A stretch of 64,000 bases of DNA from Arctopsyche grandis (lineage: Eukaryota; Arthropoda; Insecta; Trichoptera; Hydropsychidae): positions 6,902,501 through 6,966,500 of the forward strand of contig NC_135358.1 in the NCBI RefSeq assembly GCF_051622035.1. Reading direction: 5' to 3'. Below the pieces are notes generated by a model. It was not told the origin of the DNA and ran no database searches. It worked only from the letters and a program-made list of their open reading frames with translations. Position 1 is the stretch's first letter, and each line of letters starts with the position of its first letter. The position numbers and the translations under genes are program-made. This document shows, piece after piece, positions 10,021-19,664 of the stretch.

Positions 10021-11131
10021 ATAGGGCTTGTAAGCCGGCTTAAACCGAAACCGAAAAACCGGCTTTTTGAAAATTTTTCAAAAACCAAAAGCCGGCTTTT
10101 TTGGCTCAAATCAACCAGATTTTTAAGGTTTTATTTGATTAATGTTTTTTTCCTCAAAACTAACAATAATGAATTTCAAATTTCTATGAAAGATCAAAAC
10201 AAATGTGTATATTTAAACTCTAGATAAGGTAATATATTCCTTTGAACAACAAAAAAAGGTATAACACTTTCTTTGAGCGGTTTATTATTGAGATTTAGTA
10301 ATGGACGAAGACCAGGTCATAAACCAATAAAATATTATTGAAAGTAGTTTCTATGACCTACACAAGTTCAGATATAAAAGCATAGAAAACATTATTACCG
10401 TAAAGCTTTGTACTTGACAACAACAAAAAAGTAGTTGTAAACTCAAATGCTTCATGGAAAAATGCATGGGAGTTTCCGGAATATAATTTATTTTTCTTCA
10501 AAGGAAGCCCTTAAAATTTTGAGGCCACATAACTACTTTTTATTATTTAATTTTAAAATGTTTGTGATATGTCGTTTCTAATGACTTCCTTTTTGAAATT
10601 TGTAACGGTTTGACAAGCTTTTGGATTTTTAAGCTCAAACAGATGCTTAAAAATAACTTCAAAAGATGGGAATATTTCATAGGTTATTACGTTTTCGGAC
10701 ACAACGTTGAGCGCACCAAATTCATCTCAGCATTATTCTTAATATCTATTCACGACTCCATTATTATAGTTTTTTACGAGATAAGACATTCGTTTTTAAT
10801 AATATATTCTTGATAGGAGCTTATTTAAATAATTTAATTATTTGTGCGTATTTAGAATCTGCCATTTTACGGCTGTTTTATATAATTCAAATTGTATTAT
10901 TTGTAATAATAATATCTAAAATAATGATCTTATGGAAATCCATAATGTTTATAACTCAATTTAATTTATAAAAAACTATTTTTTGCATTATATAATATAT
11001 GTTTACAATATAAAAATTGAAAATAAAAAAAAAATAATTTTCTGAAACCGGTGAAAGCCGGCCAACCGGCTTTTTACATATAAAAAACCGAAAACCGGCT
11101 TTTTCTTCAGGGCGGTTTTTTGGAATCCCTA
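10021..11131. mobile_element. hAT-like non-autonomous transposon (MITE), 1.1 kb
   Basis: The ends are inverted: TAGGGCTTG... at the left and ...GGAATCCCTA at the right, with subterminal GCCGGCTT/AACCGGCTTTTT blocks in both orientations. It is flanked by 8-bp direct repeats, GTGCCAGT (10013-10020) and GTCCCAGT (11132-11139), one mismatch apart. The paralogous sequence near 24335-24350 reads through without it, with a single GTGCTAGT. An 8-bp duplication with such ends fits hAT. No transposase was found; the small frame at 10610-10813 has no recognisable motif. An internal 90-bp stretch recurs at 39225-39315. Confidence 0.75.
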
Positions 11132-11139
11132 GTCCCAGT

Positions 11140-11570
11140 CATAACACATTTGATGTTGATGCAAGTTTTCTGAAACTAATTTATCCCGTCAACTATTTTA
11201 TCTTCAATAATGTCTCTCTTCGTACGAATAGCTAATATGCATAATATAAAGTGATGATGATAATAGTAACACACGCGATGATGTTATAGAATTCAATTTA
11301 TTGACATAGAAAATGATATCTGAGAAGAATAGCTAATTTTGATAATAATCAACAAGCAAACAATTAATTTTAAATAACGATGTATAGAAAAACACTTAAG
11401 TGGCGATCGGGGCTAAGTCTAATTTCAGTCAATATAAGAATATAAAATATGTAAAGAAAAATATAATATAGTATGTATTTTATTACAAATGATTTTTGGG
11501 ACACCTTGTTTTTTTTCAACAATCTATAGCCATGCATTATGTGTGTACACGAGTTAGATACATAACTTTT
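11140..11570 (+). other. 5' flank of the 11610 P450 gene
   Basis: The flank is shared with 24350-24670 ahead of the P450 scrap, for example the GAAAATGATATCTG and GATGTATAGAAAAACA stretches. Any gene-specific enhancer retained after duplication would lie here. Confidence 0.5.
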
Positions 11571-11580
11571 TAATTCAGTT
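11571..11580 (+). promoter_or_regulatory. Initiator-like core promoter of the 11610 gene
   Basis: AATTCAGTT contains the arthropod initiator TCAGT with a likely start at A11577. That puts the ATG at 11583 only about six bases into the transcript and the ATG at 11610 about 33 bases in, which favours the second. No TATA box was recognised at the usual distance. Confidence 0.4.
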
Positions 11581-11609
11581 GAATGTACGTCGTCGAACGA
11601 TTCGATAAA

Positions 11610-13207
11610 ATGTTTAACATTGAGTTTTCGTATTTCAATTCGGTAATTTTAGCGAGCTTAGTACTCGTTTTGTTTTTTCGATACATCACCAAAAATTACA
11701 ACTATTGGAAGGATAGAAATGTGGCGTATATAAAACCGTTGCCGTTTGTGGGAAACTATCTGGATGCCATTTTAATGAAGAAAACTGTCGGTCAGATAAA
11801 TCAGCACTTGTATGATGCGTTTCCGAATGAAAAGTATGTGGGTGCGTTCCGAATGCGAAGCATCAACTTGCTAATAAAGGATCCCGAATTAATAAAGGAA
11901 GTGATGATAAAAAGCTTCAACAACTTTCATAACAGATTTTCAGGCAACAATGAAAACGTTGATCCATTACTTTCGAATCTGTTTTCGACTAGCGACGACA
12001 ATTGGAGGAACGCCAGACAGAAGCTGACCCCTATTTTTACGACGGCAAAATTGAAGAATATGCTGTATTTGATTCTAGAGAAGGGAAAAGAGTTTGAAAA
12101 GCTTTTGGACGTCGTCATTGAAGATGGAAAAGATTTTGAAGTTAAAGAACTGATGGCTAGATTTACAACTGATGTGATCGGAACTTGCGGTTTTGGGGTG
12201 TCTATGAATTCAATGCTAGACACGGAGGCACCTTTCAGAAAAATGGGAAGAGATTTTTTTAAAAGGTCTATCTTCACTATCGTCAAAGGTTTATTGAAAA
12301 CATTTTCACCGGGCTTGTTCTATTTCTTAGGCTTTAAATTGTTTCCCAAACGCATTGAAACATTCTTCATGACTACCGTAAAGGAGATGACTCAAGAACG
12401 CGAGACGACAAAGACGAAACGCAACGACTTTATTGACCTGTTGCTCGAGTTGAAACACCAAAATGATAAAATAGACTTTGAAATCGACGACAAGTTCATG
12501 GCGGCTCAAGTTTTTGTATTCTTCATCGCCGGTTTTGAAACTTCGTCGACGCTCATGAGTTTCGCTCTGTACGAACTGGCTCGACATAAAGACATACAGA
12601 GCAAGTTGATAATGGAGATTGATACGATCTTGGATAAATCTGGAGGAAAAATGACCTATGAGAACATTATGGAAATGGATTATTTGGAGATGGTCGTCAA
12701 CGAAACGATGAGAAAATACCCGGCATTGGGAATGATTCCGCGAATATGCACCAATGCGTACAAAATTCCACAATCTGATATAATCATTGAGAAAGGAGTA
12801 TCAGTGATAATTCCGGTATTAGGATTACACTACGATCCGAAATACTATCCGGAACCGGAAAAATTCATACCGGAACGTTTCACAAAGGATGCCATTAAAG
12901 ATCGGCATCCTATGGTGTTTCTACCTTTTGGAGAAGGTCCTCGCAATTGCATTGGTATGAAATTACATCATAATTACTACTACTATTACATAATACATGT
13001 ATAAAAAAAAAATTTATAATTTTATATTTTTTAGGTCTCAGATTTGGAAAGATACAAAGCAAAATTGGACTGATCACTTTGCTTCGTCGTTATTCAGTAG
13101 AACCGTCACCGAAAACACAAAATATTCGGTTCGATCCAGCCGTATTTATAATGAGTCCTAAGAATGGAATATGGTTGAATTTTAAAAAAAGAAATGTGTC
13201 AATGTGA
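11610..13207 (+). CDS. Cytochrome P450, CYP3 clan, CYP6-like, 505 aa
   Basis: This is a heme-thiolate monooxygenase expected on the ER membrane, taking electrons from P450 reductase; its substrate is unknown. Exon 1 is 11610-12954, the intron 12955-13034 (80 bp, GT-AG, phase 1) and exon 2 13035-13207. It has an N-terminal hydrophobic anchor and linker, helix-C WRNAR at 132, I-helix AGFETSS at 307, ExxR (ETMR) at 365, PERF, and [10 protein letters not shown] at 440 with the heme Cys at 447. Length is normal for CYP6 (about 500). The chosen start MFNIEF aligns with its relatives; an upstream in-frame ATG at 11583 would add nine residues. AATAAA follows the stop within about 10 bases. The nearest relatives here are the half gene at 1916-6820 and the scrap at 24780. 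Confidence 0.93.
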
Positions 13208-14150
13208 GATTGAAATAAAATCCTGAAATTGTATACAAGTAAAAGTGTTTTATTTTAAATATCGATTAATGCACTTTTACGTATATGTTTAACTTAACCA
13301 ATGAAAAGCAAAAACAAGACTAATCCATGACTTTATTTATGTATTTGAGGGATATAAGAAGCATTATATAAAAAACAATATTCGATGATGAAACATATTA
13401 TACATACACGTTCACACATACCAGCTATGAGAGCATTTTCGATACAAATTGGGCGCAAATGTAAGGAAATTTACACAAGACAAAAGTTCTACATTCAGCT
13501 TTTATTTATTTTTTTGTTACTCAAAATTTATAATTTAAAAGGTCAAAATAAAATATGAAATTCCAACCAAAACCTTATCATCTTAAGAAATATAAATTTT
13601 ATAACATTGGTATAAGAATTATACTTGAATTTTCTTGTGAAGATCACACATATTTAAAGGGTCACACATATTTAAAGAACACACATATTGAAAGGGAACA
13701 AAAGGAAACTGCCACTTCCGGTTGATTTTACTTATAACTTGATATCAAGCTTAAAATTTGAGATATGAAATCTTAGTTCAATGCATTCAAAGTCTTTAGA
13801 GAAAAAAATAAAAAAAACCTCCATTCATAAATATTTAAAAAATATAATTGCTTATAAAATTTATAATTTATATTATATGGAAAATAACTTCATTGATTAG
13901 TTGAGCGATTTGCGAGATAATTGAATCCAATAACTTAAAAAAAAAGAAGACACACATAAGGTGAGGTACCATTTCCGGTCAAAGTAAGAATTTGCATCAT
14001 ATCGATTAACATTTAAGTAAGCGATCCTAAATTTCAGTTCGATATGATTAACGGTGTTCAAAAAATCGTGTTTTAAGTGTGTTCATTTTTCATACAACAG
14101 TCATAGTGGTTATAAATTGCATATTTTTTAAACTTTGGATTAATTCTAGT
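13208..14150. other. Intergenic DNA with a diverged repeat pair
   Basis: Two diverged copies of one sequence, near 13680-13800 and 13940-14060, share ACACAC-CATA, TTCCGGT and a long T/A-rich tail ending in TTCAAA. No gene was recognised. Confidence 0.35.
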
Positions 14151-14159
14151 GGATGTATA

Positions 14160-14468
14160 ACAGATGTGCGGAGTGCAAAAATATCTACTTTTGATTATTT
14201 AAATTTAATGAAATATATATTTTTAACGGAATTATTGAAGTTGGGCGGAAAGCAATCGTTGATAGCTTCATTAAATACCTGTGCATGGCGAATGTGTCAT
14301 TTGGTGGGCAATGCAGATTTTGCTATTTGTAGTGCTTCTATGTTTGAAGAGGTAGATAACAGTTACAGTAACAGTAACTTACGATCGGCATGCCGAGATG
14401 CTGTGAATCTGCTGGAACCGAAAATTACTAAAATTGTGAATGATATGTGGTTTCAACTTGTGACTTGA
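14160..14468 (+). other. Unrecognised coding-like relic
   Basis: An open stretch of about 100 codons ends in TGA at 14466-14468. Its composition is richer in GC than the surroundings, and the peptide looks protein-like: LNTCAWRMCHLVGNADFAIC, then a serine- and asparagine-rich turn, then LLEPKITKIVNDMWFQLVT. The upstream part of the same frame is low-complexity and hydrophobic, so the Met at 14079 is doubtful. No known domain was recognised. It could be an exon or retrocopy scrap of a host gene, or part of a transposon. Confidence 0.3.
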
Positions 14469-14650
14469 TCTCGTTACGCAGTACCGAGTTCAGTGACCTG
14501 GAACCTGTCCGAAGCGAAGGTTTCATTAATAAGTTTTAGGATCAGAACAGTTTTGAGAATCGGAAACAAACGCTAGTGGGTAGTCCTTTTACGGCTGATT
14601 AAATTTTGATTAAAGCGTTTTATTCATGTCGGAAATATTATACAAATGTA

Positions 14651-15199
14651 TACAGTTTTTAATGTTCAAATTCGTCATTTTACAAATCAAATTCGTCATT
14701 TTACAAATCAAATTTGTCGTGTTACAAATCAAATTCTTCATTTTACAAATCAAATTCTTCATTTTACAAATCAAATTCGTCATGTTGTGAATCAAATTAA
14801 ACAATTGGATGTATTTTTTAATATTCATTTTATTATATAATACATTCATACATAGAGAACTTTATAGAGAAAAAGAGAATATTTAATACAATATGTATGT
14901 ATAGAGAATATATTATACATAGAGAATGTTAGAGAACGCCATATTCACCTATGATGAATCCAATTGAAGAGGTTTTTTCAAAAATTAAATGTTTTGCTAG
15001 GAATTTTCTGGCGGATCTTTTATAATATTCTCTATAAAGTTCTCTATGTATGTATAATAAAATGAATCGTTTAACTTGATTTGTAGCATGGTGAATTTGA
15101 TTAGTAAAATGACGAATTTGATTTGTAAAACAAAGAATTCGATTTGTAAAACGACAAATTTGATGTGTAAAATGACGAATTTGAAGTTTAAAAACTGTA
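14651..15199. mobile_element. Tc1/mariner-type element with subterminal tandem repeats
   Basis: Inverted ends TACAGTTTTTAA (14651) and TTAAAAACTGTA (to 15199) are flanked by TA on both sides, the IS630/Tc1/mariner target. Inside each end lies a tandem array of a unit of about 24 bp built on AAATTCGTCATTTTACAAAT: about five units on the left, inverted and more diverged on the right. The middle encodes a 27-residue relic of a DDE transposase. Related elements with arrays in the ends bind transposase there. This copy cannot move itself. Confidence 0.75.
14942..15025 (+). pseudogene. Tc1/mariner transposase C-terminal relic
   Basis: A 27-codon stretch reads YSPMMNPIEEVFSKIKCFAR and ends in TAA. 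YSPxxNPIExxFSxxK is the motif around the last catalytic acidic residue in IS630-superfamily transposases. The rest of the transposase is gone, so the element is a deletion derivative of a coding parent. Confidence 0.7.
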
Positions 15200-15204
15200 T
15201 AATA

Positions 15205-15700
15205 CAATTTCATCAAAATGAATCTCGTTCGACAATAAAATTAATTAAAAAGTCATTATATAAACCTGTCTTCGTAAATCAAGGTTATACCTATTATATG
15301 TATTTACACATACATGTGTAATTTCATGTATGTAGGTAGTTTTCTGCGCAGTACATTGAAGTTATTATATGTAGGATGTTTACAAACAATCGTGATTGTT
15401 TACTTGATGTATGAAAAAAAGTAAAATAAAATAATGAAGTGTAATTTAAGTACACACACAAATATGTATTCGATATTTTTTCAACGCATTTTTTTGTTTA
15501 AAACGTTTACAATCGTTTTTGTAAATTCTGTTACATACTTACATACATAGATATATGGATTAGAATAAAAACACTGATATTTTAGATAACACATGAATAA
15601 TTTATAAATGCAACTTCATGCATATAAACATACTTTGGGACATTCTTATATCAAAACTTATGTAATATGTAGGGATGTATGTGTGTATATATACATATGT
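15205..15700. other. 5' flank of the 15805 P450 gene
   Basis: From about 15545 the flank resembles those of the genes at 25220 and, more weakly, 30130, for example the ACTTTGGGACATTCTTATAT stretch at 15633. Otherwise it is AT-rich with short TACATA runs. Confidence 0.45.
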
Positions 15701-15739
15701 ACATACATATATAATAAATGAAGTTAACGGTGAGACTAC

Positions 15740-15790
15740 GGTACAGTTGGCTTGTTGCTTCGTGCAGTTCAGACGTTTGTGAACAGATTC
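15740..15790 (+). promoter_or_regulatory. Conserved promoter block of the 15805 gene
   Basis: AGTTCAGACGTTTGTG at 15766-15781 is identical to 25177-25192 and 30097-30112. It lies 24-39 bases before the start codon and contains an initiator-like TCAGA/CAGTT. The preceding ACTACGGTACAG is shared with the gene at 25220. If transcription starts here, the upstream ATG at 15718 is outside the mRNA. Confidence 0.55.
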
Positions 15791-15804
15791 ATTTTATTAT
15801 AAAC

Positions 15805-17398
15805 ATGTTTAAAATTGACCTGTCGTATTTAGTCGCGACCGTTATTGGATTCGTGTTTGTAATCGTATACAAATTCATCAAATGGCGTAATTATTGGAAA
15901 TATAAAAATGTGCCGTATGTTTCGCCACTTCCGATCGTTGGAAACCATCTCGATTTCATCCTGAATAAAAAGACTATAGGAGATATCTATCGGGACTATT
16001 ACTTTCAATTCCCGAACGAAAAATTTGTTGGACTATTCCGTATGCAGCACCCGACGTTGATGATCAAAGATCCTGATCTATTGAAGTATGTGTTTATCAA
16101 AAATTTCAACGCTTTCCAAGACAGACTAAATGACCACAACGAGTTGAAGGAGAAGCTGACTGCCAACATGTTCACAAGCACTAGTGAAAAGTGGAGGACT
16201 GCGAGACAGAAGTTATCGCCTACGTTTACTTCTGGCAAGTTACGAAATATGTTTTACTTAATTTTGGAAAAGGGCGAAGAGTTACAAAGATGCACCGACC
16301 TTTTGTTGGAGAGTGGAGGAGAACTTCATGTTCATGAACTGATGGCGAAATATACCACTGAAGTGATCGGATCGTGTGCTTTTGGTCTTCAATTAAATTC
16401 AATGATGGACACAAAAGATCCATTCCGAAGAATGGGTCGACTGATCTTCAACTTTGACCTACAAAGATTAGTTAAAACTATTGCTAGAATTATTTCGCCC
16501 ACCATATTTTATGCTTTTGGATTCAAAGTATTTCCGCAAGCTTGCGAAGATTTCTTTGTGAAGATAGTGAAAGATATGATGATAGAGCGTAAGAGCAGTC
16601 CAATTAAACGAAATGATTTCATAGATTTGCTGCTTGAGTTGAAATATCAGAACGGAAAAGAAGACAAGGAAATGGACGATATGTTTATGGCAGCTCAGGC
16701 ATTTATATTTTTCGCGGCTGGATTTGAAACATCTTCGATGGTCGCGTCTGCTACTCTCCAGGAATTGGCTATGAATCAAGTCATACAGGAGAGACTAGTC
16801 CACGAGATTGAAAGCGTAATAGCCAAACATGACGGTAAATTAACCTACGACGGAATTGTAGAAATGGAGTATTTGGAGATGGTGATAAGTGAGACGATGA
16901 GAAAATATCCTGTGCTTGGATTTATACCCAGAACGTGTACGGCGACAAATAAGCTTCCCGACACGGATTTGGTAGTGGAAAAAGGAACAAATATCGCCAT
17001 ACCTGTTATAGCGCTGCATTACGATCCAAAATATTTTCCGGATCCGGAAAAATACGATCCAGAACGGTTCACTGCCGAGGCGAAAAAAGAACGACATCCC
17101 ATGGTGTATCTTCCATTTGGAGAAGGACCACGAAATTGCGTTGGTAAGTGTTTCACATTTTTTCATAAAATTTCTGTAATTAACAATCACATCAGTTACA
17201 TGTCAATAATATCGATTTATTTTATTTTAAGGGCTAAGATTTGGGAAAATGCAAAGTAAAATTGGATTGATTTTTATGCTTCGAAATTATAAATTTGAAC
17301 CGACAGAAAAGACAAAGAAGATTTATTTTAAACCTAGAAATTTTGTAAGTACTCCAATTGACGATGTCATATTATGTGTCAAAAAAAGGAATGTATAA
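15805..17398 (+). CDS. Cytochrome P450, CYP3 clan, CYP6-like, 501 aa
   Basis: Exon 1 is 15805-17143, the intron 17144-17231 (88 bp, GTAAGT...AAG, phase 1) and exon 2 17232-17398. The N-terminal helix [19 protein letters not shown] is a typical ER anchor, followed by the proline hinge SPLPIVGN. It has helix-C WRTAR at 130, I-helix AGFETSS at 305, ETMR at 363, PERF, and [10 protein letters not shown] with the heme Cys at 445. All catalytic motifs are present and the length is normal. The start at 15805 is preferred over 15718 because the conserved promoter block lies between them and the relatives begin at MFKIDL/MFQIDL. It is closely related to the genes at 25220 and 30130. The substrate cannot be inferred. 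Confidence 0.93.
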
Positions 17399-18929
17399 AA
17401 ACCATTGTTAATATTTTTAAATCAAATTCACGATTTATATGATTGTAGTATTATTATATCATAGGATTGATATTTTTTATAAATTCTAGAGCTTTTATTA
17501 ATATATTATATAATATTTTTTCATTTGTACTCTTAAAATATCAATATTATGAAATTAAATTGATAATTAAATTTGTTGTTTATATTATTATATGCAAGTA
17601 CATATATTTTTTATGGGATTAATATAAAAATTGAAGAAAAAAATATCGATTTTTCCAGTTAATTATTCTTATATAAAGATATATGTATTTTACAATATAG
17701 ATATCTATCTATTGTAAAATTACTCATTCTCAAAATGGTCGAGCCAAACCAAATTTCAATTTACTGATAATTGATACTTAATCTATGTATTCATAAATTA
17801 TATTTAAAAATATAATTTAGAATAAGCCTTACAAAACTAATTGAATATATCATAATTACGACAAATTTTCAATTTTATCTTAAAACGTTCGAAATACATA
17901 TATATACATACATATATTATAGATGTTTTTATACAGTTTAACATGATACAATCGAACATAATATTTTTGAGTTCGAATCAGTCAAAATCTCAAGTTCGAA
18001 CTTTCGCATGATTACAAAACTTCATATATGTATTGTTACTACGTACATCAGTAGATAAAGTAAAAATCTATATTTTGATTTATTGTTACATATTTTCTAA
18101 TTATGAAGTTTGTTGCACATGTAGATATTAATTATTACAAATAAACTTAATTAATAACGAAACATTTGCTCCATAAAAAATGGATTATTTATGGTCAGAT
18201 TAACAACAAACTAAAGTGCAAATGTAATTATATATATTTATAATTTTCTTAAACATTGTCGCAATAGTCACATTTTTTTCACGTTTTTTCAGTCACGTTT
18301 TTTTCAGTCACGTTTTTGTTTAAATTAATGAATAAACAAAGATTAGAATAATAAATATAGGGCATGTAAAACTTATAAACGGGATATTATTTAAACTTAT
18401 AAAATATTTGTATGCACTTACATACTATCATTATTACAACTAAAGAGACGCATTCGGTTGAACGACAAGGCTTCAAACCCCGGCTTAAGATTTATTGCAC
18501 GTATGTATGTATAATAGTTTGCACATGAAAGATGTTAAAACGAAACTTTGTACTTTGTGATTTTTATACCTTTGAAGTTATAAAACTTTGTACTTTGCAT
18601 ATTTCAAGTGAAAGTATATTTTTCAATCACCAATTCAAGCAGTGAAAATGTATCAAACAATGAGTTTACAACTTTTAACTCTATAAATTCAACCCTAACA
18701 ACCCAATCTTAAAGGGCCAACCCTTACTTAAACTAACTTATCCTAACCCTTAAATAACACCAACCCTAACAATCTAATCTTAAATGAATAAAACCAACCC
18801 TTAAAATGTAACTGGTTATGATTTCACTAAAAAGTCAGTGAAAATATATTTTCACTTGAAATATAATTTCACTGTGACATATAAACCAATACATATGTAC
18901 ATTAATGAAGTTTTTTACATATATAATAC
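17399..18929. other. Intergenic, very AT-rich
   Basis: No gene was recognised. Simple features include a repeated CAGTCACGTTTTTTT motif near 18270-18320 and a run of AACCCTAAC/AACCCTTA near 18690-18800. The latter resembles degenerate telomere-like repeats but is irregular. Confidence 0.35.
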
Positions 18930-19128
18930 TGTATGTAGAGTTGATCTGTTGCTTCTTAGAGTTCAGACGTTTGTAGATGATCATTAAAAATAAAAATATG
19001 TTTATTTAATTGCGATCGTAAGAAGAATTGTGTTTGTAATCGTATACAATCGTATACAATTCACTAATTGGCATACTTACTGGAAATATTACAATTTCCA
19101 AAATAGACATCGAGTTGAAGGAGAGACA
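18930..19128 (+). pseudogene. P450 scrap, promoter plus N-terminus
   Basis: The promoter element is kept at 18960-18975 with one change at the end. An ATG at 18998 starts a disrupted version of the MF(K/Q)IDLSYL anchor, with later stretches matching VIVYKFI.W..YWK. A jump then leads to the HNELKEK-like GAGTTGAAGGAGA at about 19111. The helix-C region and all catalytic motifs are absent. It is a deletion remnant of a gene like 15805, 25220 or 30130. Confidence 0.7.
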
Positions 19129-19247
19129 GATATAGTTAATTAATAAAGAAATGGTACTAATAACCTAAATTGGACATTATCACTGATCCATATTAAACCC
19201 AAAAAAAATATTAGTTTAAATTTTATTCATTTATTTTATTTTACACA

Positions 19248-19383
19248 TCTAATATATATTTTGGAAAGAGACTTTGTATACAACTATTGTTGGTTCGTAG
19301 TAAAACAGATGTTTACTATCAGACTGGTCATGCTAAAGCGGTTTATATAACAAATACCGAGCGAAGCCGGGTAAAAACACTAG
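19248..19383 (+). mobile_element. Short non-autonomous Helitron, 136 bp
   Basis: It begins TCTAATATATATTTTGGAAA after an A and ends CTAG before a T, with the hairpin-like ACCGAGCGAAGCCGGGT about 10 bases from the end. A second member with the same ends is at 36134-36329. No Rep/helicase is present. Confidence 0.8.
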
Positions 19384-19439
19384 TATGTAATATATACATA
19401 TGTATATCCCAACAAGTATTATAAGTATTATACAATGTA

Positions 19440-19600
19440 ACTATGTACATATCAATTAACATCCACAGAGACATACATATGTATATGGTATGACATGTAT
19501 TATATAATGATTAAATTTGTAAATTTGTAGTTATTCCGTATTTTATACAATTCAGCAAAATTCAAGAATGCTGAAAACTCGAGATTTGCGAACGTTTCTA
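19440..19600 (-). repeat. SINE fragment, minus orientation
   Basis: ATCAATTAACATCCACAGAGAC and TTTTATACAATTCAGCAAAATT, with GCTGAAAACTCGAGATTTGCG, match the minus-oriented SINE at 62760-63240. The tRNA-like head is missing. Confidence 0.5.
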
Positions 19601-19664
19601 AAATAAACAGATTATTATATTAATAGCGGAGTAAATTTATTTTTTCGATGATGGGACACAACAG

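Noticed and set aside
11927-12773. Minus-strand frames of 119 and 148 codons inside the P450 at 11610
   Set aside because: They are antisense shadows of the P450 coding frame; similar ones appear in every P450 copy here.
14660-14790. A CRISPR-like or satellite array
   Set aside because: The 24-bp units abut with no unique spacers, are confined to the ends of one TA-flanked element and appear inverted at its other end.
15718-15804. N-terminal extension of the P450 at 15805
   Set aside because: The conserved promoter element lies inside it, and the related genes start at the equivalent of 15805.
18690-18800. Telomere-like AACCCTAAC repeat
   Set aside because: The units are irregular and few, and read as AACCCT-rich text, not as the insect TTAGG repeat.
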